Source of the DNA: Natribaculum luteum
Lineage (GTDB): Archaea; Halobacteriota; Halobacteria; Halobacteriales; Natrialbaceae
Reading direction: 5' to 3'
NCBI RefSeq assembly: GCF_023008545.1
Contig: NZ_CP095397.1
Location: forward strand, 2,046,001-2,110,000
DNA length: 64,000 nucleotides
Below are positions 59,703 through 64,000 of this stretch, one piece after another. How positions within the stretch are numbered: the stretch's first letter is position 1; each line of letters starts with the position of its first letter. The position numbers were made by a program, and so were the translations under genes. The notes beneath the pieces were generated by a model. The model was given only the letters and a program-made list of their open reading frames with translations, searched no databases and was not told the origin of the DNA.

Positions 59703-60191
59703 ATGAGCGAGTCAGTCGACGAGAACGAGGATCTCCCTGGCCTGCGGACGATCGCGGACTACCAGTTCGGTGCCGGTGCGGGCGAGGCGCTGTTTCCACC
59801 GACCGAGACGCTGACGATCAAACGGACCTCGTCGGGTCGACCCCAGCAGATTCACGCCGACGGCGACAGGATCGTCTCCTTCGGCACCGACGGCCGATTC
59901 ACGCTCGGACTCGAGGGTGGCTACCGGCTGGCCGACGCCCTCGAGTCGCCGGCCTATCGCGTGATCGTCGACGACGAGAGCGAGCCGTTCGTCCGCGACG
60001 AGAAGAACGTCTTCGCGAAGTTCGTCGTCGACGCCGGCCCCGAGATCAGGCCGGGCGACGAGGTGCTCGTCGTCCACGAACGCGGCGAGGTACTCGCCGT
60101 CGGGCGGGCGGAACTCGACGCCGACTCGATCGCGGATTTCGAGACCGGGATGGCAGTCGCGGTTCGCGAGGGTGCTCCTGGCGACGCTTGA
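59703..60191 (+). CDS. PUA-domain RNA-binding protein
   Basis: A 162-aa protein with an N-terminal alpha/beta part ([19 protein letters not shown]) and a C-terminal PUA domain (about 75-150: [36 protein letters not shown]), as in archaeosine transglycosylase and pseudouridine synthase accessory proteins. Stand-alone archaeal PUA proteins probably bind tRNA or rRNA. ATG at 59703 follows an in-frame extension of low complexity. Next to NAC and trmI, same strand. Confidence 0.82.
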   Translation: MSESVDENEDLPGLRTIADYQFGAGAGEALFPPTETLTIKRTSSGRPQQIHADGDRIVSFGTDGRFTLGLEGGYRLADALESPAYRVIVDDESEPFVRDEKNVFAKFVVDAGPEIRPGDEVLVVHERGEVLAVGRAELDADSIADFETGMAVAVREGAPGDA

Positions 60192-60282
60192 ACGTGCGTC
60201 CGGACTTTTTTGCGAGCGGCTGGTCGACGACGACAGACCGTCGTTCGGTAGCCTTTTTGCCGCGGATGGCAACGTACCGGGT

Positions 60283-60669
60283 ATGTTTGGAGGAGGCGGC
60301 GGTGGACTCAATCCACGCAAGATGGAACAGATGATGAAACAGATGGGAATCGACGTCGACGAACTCGACGCCGAAGAGGTCATCATTCGTACCGCAGAGA
60401 CGGAACTGGTCTTTACGAACCCCGACGTGACGAAGATGGACGCCCGCGGCCAGGAGACCTACCAGGTCATCGGGTCGCCGGAAGAGCGCGAACGCGGTGC
60501 GGGCGACGCTGACGCCGACGCCGACGCCGAAGCGGCCGCCGGCGCAGAGATCCCCGACGACGACGTCGAGATCGTCGCGATGCGAACCGGTGCGAGCGAA
60601 GACGAAGCACGCGAGGCCCTCGAGGCGAACGACGGCGACCTCGCGGCGGCGGTCGAGGAACTCGAGTGA
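60283..60669 (+). CDS. nac: Archaeal nascent polypeptide-associated complex subunit
   Basis: A 128-aa homodimeric NAC. Gly-rich N-terminus ([22 protein letters not shown]), the NAC beta-barrel ([34 protein letters not shown]) and a C-terminal UBA helix bundle ([24 protein letters not shown]). It binds nascent chains at the ribosome exit. The acidic [13 protein letters not shown] linker is an expanded halophilic version. Overlaps trmI by GTGA. Confidence 0.93.
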   Translation: MFGGGGGGLNPRKMEQMMKQMGIDVDELDAEEVIIRTAETELVFTNPDVTKMDARGQETYQVIGSPEERERGAGDADADADAEAAAGAEIPDDDVEIVAMRTGASEDEAREALEANDGDLAAAVEELE

Positions 60670-61400
60670 CGAGGGTCCTGCTCGTTCGCGACGACCGCGA
60701 GTACCTCGTCGAACCCGGCGAAGAACTGGGAACCGACCTCGGCGTCCTCGAGGTACCAGACGACGTCGAACCCGGCGAGAGCGTCGAGACACATCTCGGC
60801 AACGAGTTCCAGGTGCGCAGACTCCGTGGTCCGGACCTCTTTCACCACTTCGAACGGACGGGCGCGCCGATGGTCCCCCGCGACGTCGGCCTCGTGATCG
60901 GCGAGACCGGCGTCTCGACGGGCGACCGTGTGCTCGACGCTGGAACCGGGACCGGCGTGCTCGCCGCGTCGATGGCGCGGGCGGGGGCGTCCGTGACCAC
61001 CTACGAACGCGACCCGGAGTTCGCGGACGTCGCACGCGAGAACGTGGCACTGGCGGGCGTCGCCGACGCCGTCGAGGTCCGCACCGGCGACGTCGTCGAC
61101 GACCTCGAGGAACTGACCTCGAGCGAACCGTTCGACGTCCTCACGCTCGATACGGGCGACGCGGCGTCGGTCGTCGCGCGCGCGCCGTCGTTGCTCGTCG
61201 ACGGCGGCTTCGTCGCGGTCTACAGCCCGTTCGTCGAGACCAGCCGTGAAGTCGTCGAGACGGCCCGCGAGGCCGGACTCGCGGCGGTTCGAACCCGCGA
61301 GACGATCCAGCGCGAGATGGACTTCGACGAGCGTGGCTCCCGGCCGTCGACGGCACCCGTCGGTCACACGGGCTATCTGACGATCGCCCGAAACGACTGA
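60666..61400 (+). CDS. trmI: tRNA (adenine-N1)-methyltransferase TrmI
   Basis: A 244-aa SAM enzyme methylating A57/A58 in archaeal tRNA T-loops. SAM motif [14 protein letters not shown] (about 92-105), [14 protein letters not shown] and a C-terminal [11 protein letters not shown]. The N-terminal 80 residues form the small beta-barrel with [19 protein letters not shown] start at 60666 fixed by overlap with NAC. Its TGA stop begins a TGATAC palindrome. Confidence 0.93.
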   Translation: MTRVLLVRDDREYLVEPGEELGTDLGVLEVPDDVEPGESVETHLGNEFQVRRLRGPDLFHHFERTGAPMVPRDVGLVIGETGVSTGDRVLDAGTGTGVLAASMARAGASVTTYERDPEFADVARENVALAGVADAVEVRTGDVVDDLEELTSSEPFDVLTLDTGDAASVVARAPSLLVDGGFVAVYSPFVETSREVVETAREAGLAAVRTRETIQREMDFDERGSRPSTAPVGHTGYLTIARND

Positions 61401-61482
61401 TACGGACTGCTGTACGCAGTACCGGGACAACCGCGAACCGCCATGCGGTCGTCCCGGGATACAGTTACAGCAGCCCGTATGA
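61398..61482. repeat. Stop-anchored palindromic element (copy 7)
   Basis: 85 bp beginning with TGATACGGACTGCTGTA (TGA is the trmI stop) and ending TACAGCAGCCCGTATGA. Outer arms pair over 15 bp with two mismatches, inner GGGACAACCGC / GCGGTCGTCCC. Subtype TGATAC. It precedes a 364-bp gene-free stretch. Confidence 0.87.
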
Positions 61483-61846
61483 CACCATCCCTTCTGTGTC
61501 GACCCACTCGTTGGCCTACCCTGGTAGGGAGTGACGCTATGTCGCTCCCGCCGGTACAACGTCTCGTCGGAAACGTGCTGGGACGGCTCTACCGACTCCG
61601 AAGCCACACCACCCGTCTTCCGACAGCACACGACGAGAGAGCACCGCACGTCATCGATCACCCACCAGGCAGCCACAACGCGACTCGCTCCCTCGAGTCG
61701 ATTCGGCCGGAGAACGCGGGAGCCGCGTCTGCATCGTCGAAGCACCCTCCCACTCTTCGCCGCGACACGGCCGTCCCGTCTCCGTTTTTCCGTCTTCCGT
61801 CCGCGAGACGCCCCGCTGGTCAGTCAGCGGTTGAGTCCGCTCGCGG
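61483..61846. other. Gene-free region after trmI
   Basis: 364 bp between the palindrome and the convergent TFS gene. One plus-strand frame from ATG 61537 (MSLPPVQRLV...) lacks any codon-usage or motif support. A perfect hairpin CCTACC-CT-GGTAGG lies near 61515. Pyrimidine-rich toward the right. I see no RNA gene. Confidence 0.4.
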
Positions 61847-62155
61847 TTAGTTGTCGTCTTCGCGCCACTTGTACTCGCACTCGGTGCAGATAAAAAAGCG
61901 CGTCTCGGATTCGTCCGCAGAGCGGATCTGTTGCATGTACCAGTACGCGCGGTCGTTGCCACATTCGGGACAGTGTGCCTCGGTCTCGGGCAGCGACGTC
62001 TCCTCGGAGGACTCGATCACCTCGCTCACTTCCTGGTCTTCGGTGACCGTGTACTGATCGGCGTCTCCTTTCGGCTTCGTGAATCCACAGCTTCCACAGA
62101 CCCACGTGCCGTCTTCGGCTTTCATCATCGAACCGCATTCGTCGCAGAACTCCAT
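61847..62155 (-). CDS. tfs: Transcription factor S (TFIIS/RPA12-like)
   Basis: A 102-aa RNA polymerase cleavage factor. Two zinc ribbons: C4/C7/C20/C23 and C62/C65/C90/C93. The DE dipeptide (D81-E82 in RSADESETRFF) at the tip of the second ribbon is the catalytic acid pair reaching the polymerase active site. The linker is acidic. Start at 62155 directly gives the first ribbon. Confidence 0.95.
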   Translation of the reverse strand: MEFCDECGSMMKAEDGTWVCGSCGFTKPKGDADQYTVTEDQEVSEVIESSEETSLPETEAHCPECGNDRAYWYMQQIRSADESETRFFICTECEYKWREDDN

Positions 62156-62219
62156 CGTTGTCCAGGCTACGCAGTCGAGGAAACTTAAGGGACGCGTTTA
62201 CCCCGCTCGACGGCGTCGA

Positions 62220-62477
62220 CTAGCCTTCGCCTTCGGACTGGTACGGCTCGCCGACGGCCCGTCGTGGCAGGACGTTGTAGAGTTCGTCCTCGAGGTCGTC
62301 TCTCGACTCGAACGAATCACCTTCGCTCCTGGCGATGGTCCCGCCGAGGTTGGCTTCACCGTCGGCGAGCAACAGCGTGACGTCGCCAAGTTCGTCCGCT
62401 GCTGCCTCGCGGGAGATCGGGTACTCGAGTTCCTCGAGGACGCTGTCGACGCGACTAAGTTTGACGTCTCGACTCAT
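62220..62477 (-). CDS. DUF5789 family small protein
   Basis: An 85-aa acidic protein conserved in haloarchaea, with VDSVLEELEYPISREAAADELGDVTLLLADG and the C-terminal VGEPYQSEGEG. The helix-turn-helix-like part resembles DUF2795/DUF5789 proteins. Function unknown. Single ATG start. Same strand as TFS after 64 nt. Confidence 0.75.
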   Translation of the reverse strand: MSRDVKLSRVDSVLEELEYPISREAAADELGDVTLLLADGEANLGGTIARSEGDSFESRDDLEDELYNVLPRRAVGEPYQSEGEG

Positions 62478-62592
62478 ACGCTACGGTTCGCGGTCAGATC
62501 ACTTGTAATTCGCCGCTACTCGTCGTGACTGTTTCCGCCGAGTACATTTCGGTTCGAAATGATGATTGTGCTCTGTGACGCATACGGGCATA

Positions 62593-63891
62593 GTGAACCG
62601 TGAGATCGTTCGACGGGTACTCGCGCCCTTTGCCGTCGATCGGCGAGTGCTCGCGCTCGCGTTCGCGCGGATGGCCGACGGCGTCGGCAACTCGTTTCTG
62701 ATCGTCGTTATCCCGCTGTACGTGGCGAGTGGCGTGGTCGGTGGCGTCTCCTTTGGACTCGCGGAGTCGATGATCATCGGCGTCATCCTCTCGCTGTACG
62801 GGTTCCTGAACAGCGTCTTCCAGCCGTTTACGGGGCGGTTTTCCGACAGGACGGGCAAGCGAAAGGCGTTCATCCTCGTCGGTCTCGGCGGGCTCGCCGT
62901 GACGAACCTGGCTTACGTCTTTGCCGAGGCGTACCTCGAGCTCGTCGTCATCCGCGGGTTACAGGGCGTCAGCGTCGCGTTCATCGTCCCGACGTCGATC
63001 GCGCTCGTGAACGAACTCGCGACCACGACCGACCGCGGCGGGAACATGGGCGTCTACAACACGTTTCGACTGGTCGGCTTCGGTGCCGGTCCGGTCGCTG
63101 CTGGCGCGGTGGTCAACGCCGGCCCCTACGTGCTCCCGGTCGTCGACGGCGTGACGGTCAGCGGCTTCGACGCCGCGTTCTACGTCGCAGCGACGACGGC
63201 CGTGATCAGCTACGCCATGGTCACGGTTTTGATCACCGACCCGGAGGCGACGCAAGCCAGTGCGGGTGACGACCTCGCGATCGCCGTCCGCGACCGGACG
63301 GGATCGAACCTGCTCGATCCGGTGTTCACCCTCGGCGTCGCCACGCTGTTTATGGCGACCGCGATCGCGCTGTTCGCGACGATCCAGCCCCAGATCAACG
63401 CCAGACTCGAGCAGGGGGCGACGTGGTTCGGGTTGCAGTTCGCGGCGTTCGTCATCGCCCAGGTGCTCTTGCAGACGCCGATCGGGCGAGCGAGCGACCG
63501 GTACGGACGACGGCCGTTCATCGTCGTCGGCATGGTCCTCCTGATTCCGACGACGCTCGCACAGGGGTTCGTCACGACCTCCGCGGCGATGTTCGCCGCG
63601 CGCCTGGCACAGGGAGTGGCGGGAGCGATGGTGTTCGCGCCGTCGCTCGCGCTGGCAGGCGACCTTGCGGGCGAGGGCGAGTCGGGAACGAAACTGTCGG
63701 TTCTCACGATGGCCTTCGGGTTCGGCATCGCGTTCGGGCCGCTCACCTCGGGGGCGCTCGTCGGCTACGGCTTCGCGGTCCCGTTCGCGTTCGGTGCCGT
63801 TCTCGCCGTCCTCGGCTCCGTACTCGTCTACACACAGGTCGAAGAGACCCTCGACGTGGCTTCGAGCGCGCCGTCCCCCGGCGACGACTGA
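62593..63891 (+). CDS. MFS transporter
   Basis: A 432-aa permease with twelve predicted membrane helices in two halves, and the MFS loop GRFSDRTGKRKAF (about 77-89) between helices 2 and 3, repeated as GRASDRYGRRPF (about 298-310) in the second half. This fits drug/H+ antiporters, but the substrate is unknown. Start is uncertain: GTG at 62593 (VNREIVRRV) is chosen; TTG 62566 and GTG 62575 are alternatives. The TGA stop begins a palindromic element. Confidence 0.83.
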   Translation: MNREIVRRVLAPFAVDRRVLALAFARMADGVGNSFLIVVIPLYVASGVVGGVSFGLAESMIIGVILSLYGFLNSVFQPFTGRFSDRTGKRKAFILVGLGGLAVTNLAYVFAEAYLELVVIRGLQGVSVAFIVPTSIALVNELATTTDRGGNMGVYNTFRLVGFGAGPVAAGAVVNAGPYVLPVVDGVTVSGFDAAFYVAATTAVISYAMVTVLITDPEATQASAGDDLAIAVRDRTGSNLLDPVFTLGVATLFMATAIALFATIQPQINARLEQGATWFGLQFAAFVIAQVLLQTPIGRASDRYGRRPFIVVGMVLLIPTTLAQGFVTTSAAMFAARLAQGVAGAMVFAPSLALAGDLAGEGESGTKLSVLTMAFGFGIAFGPLTSGALVGYGFAVPFAFGAVLAVLGSVLVYTQVEETLDVASSAPSPGDD

Positions 63892-63974
63892 TACGAACCG
63901 CTGTCCGTCCGTCCCGCAGCGACCACGTCCCGTCGGGCGGTCGCTGCGGAAAAGCGGGACAGCAGACCGTATGG
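63889..63974. repeat. Stop-anchored palindromic element (copy 8)
   Basis: 86 bp beginning TGATACGAACCGCTGTCC (TGA is the MFS stop) and ending GGACAGCAGACCGTATGG. Inner arms CCGCAGCGACC / GGTCGCTGCGG differ from CAACCGC in sequence but keep pairing. At the edge of the window. Confidence 0.83.
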
Positions 63975-64000
63975 TACCAGGCGGCCGCGAGCGTGCCGTG

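Noticed and set aside
8671-63974. The dispersed palindromes as a CRISPR or tandem repeat
   Set aside because: They are single copies spread over 55 kb at gene ends, internally symmetrical, with no spacer array.

Overview
This 64 kb window is haloarchaeal chromosome. The DNA is GC-rich and the proteins are strongly acidic (Asp/Glu-rich, Lys-poor). Many start codons lie about 25-30 nt downstream of a TATA-like box, which suggests leaderless transcripts. Archaeal information-processing genes are present: GatD, transcription factor S, NAC, a SAMP1-type ubiquitin-like protein, TrmI and a type II methionine aminopeptidase. A succinylase-type diaminopimelate operon and several haloarchaea-specific small families (HalOD1, DUF5802, DUF5789) suggest a Natrialbales-like lineage, but I cannot fix the genus. 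I see no tRNA, rRNA, CRISPR or prophage.

Layout. 1-9 kb: partial metallophosphoesterase, map, HIT hydrolase, CDF exporter, methylthiotransferase, a large secreted protein, an AI-2E-type permease and a DUF547 protein. 9-15 kb: HNH protein, then nucleoside phosphorylase, PfkB kinase, ribose-1,5-bisphosphate isomerase and a DeoC-type aldolase, which together resemble a nucleoside-ribose salvage route. 15-20 kb: HPP/USP fusion, a K+ channel with an RCK domain, two RCK-like membrane proteins and SAMP1. 20-34 kb: GNAT, GatD, regulators, a Vms1-like release factor, a DgcN/DgcA pair, membrane proteins and PspA. 34-42 kb: pyrG-guaAb operon, folate/MoCo genes, an MDR oxidoreductase, an Idi-like NUDIX protein and a lipid kinase. 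42.8-44.5 kb: a PHP-domain gene split by an IS1595-type insertion with an 8-bp target duplication. 44.5-52 kb: Lrp/carA, a SIMPL lipoprotein, TauE, and PurN-PurH divergent from purB. 51.7-57.6 kb: the operon dapA-dapB-dapD-lysA-dapF-dapE. 58-64 kb: HtpX, NYN, PUA, NAC, TrmI, TFS and an MFS permease.

The most striking signal is a family of about 86-bp imperfect palindromes, nine copies in this window. In eight of them the first three bases (TGA of TGATAA or TGATAC) are the actual stop codon of the adjacent gene. The arms co-vary, and one copy keeps the outer stem while carrying a different inner stem. I do not recognise this element as a named family. A second notable signal is inside the IS transposase: a perfect 10-bp stem-loop directly precedes an A7 run exactly where the reading frame breaks, as expected for transcriptional slippage.
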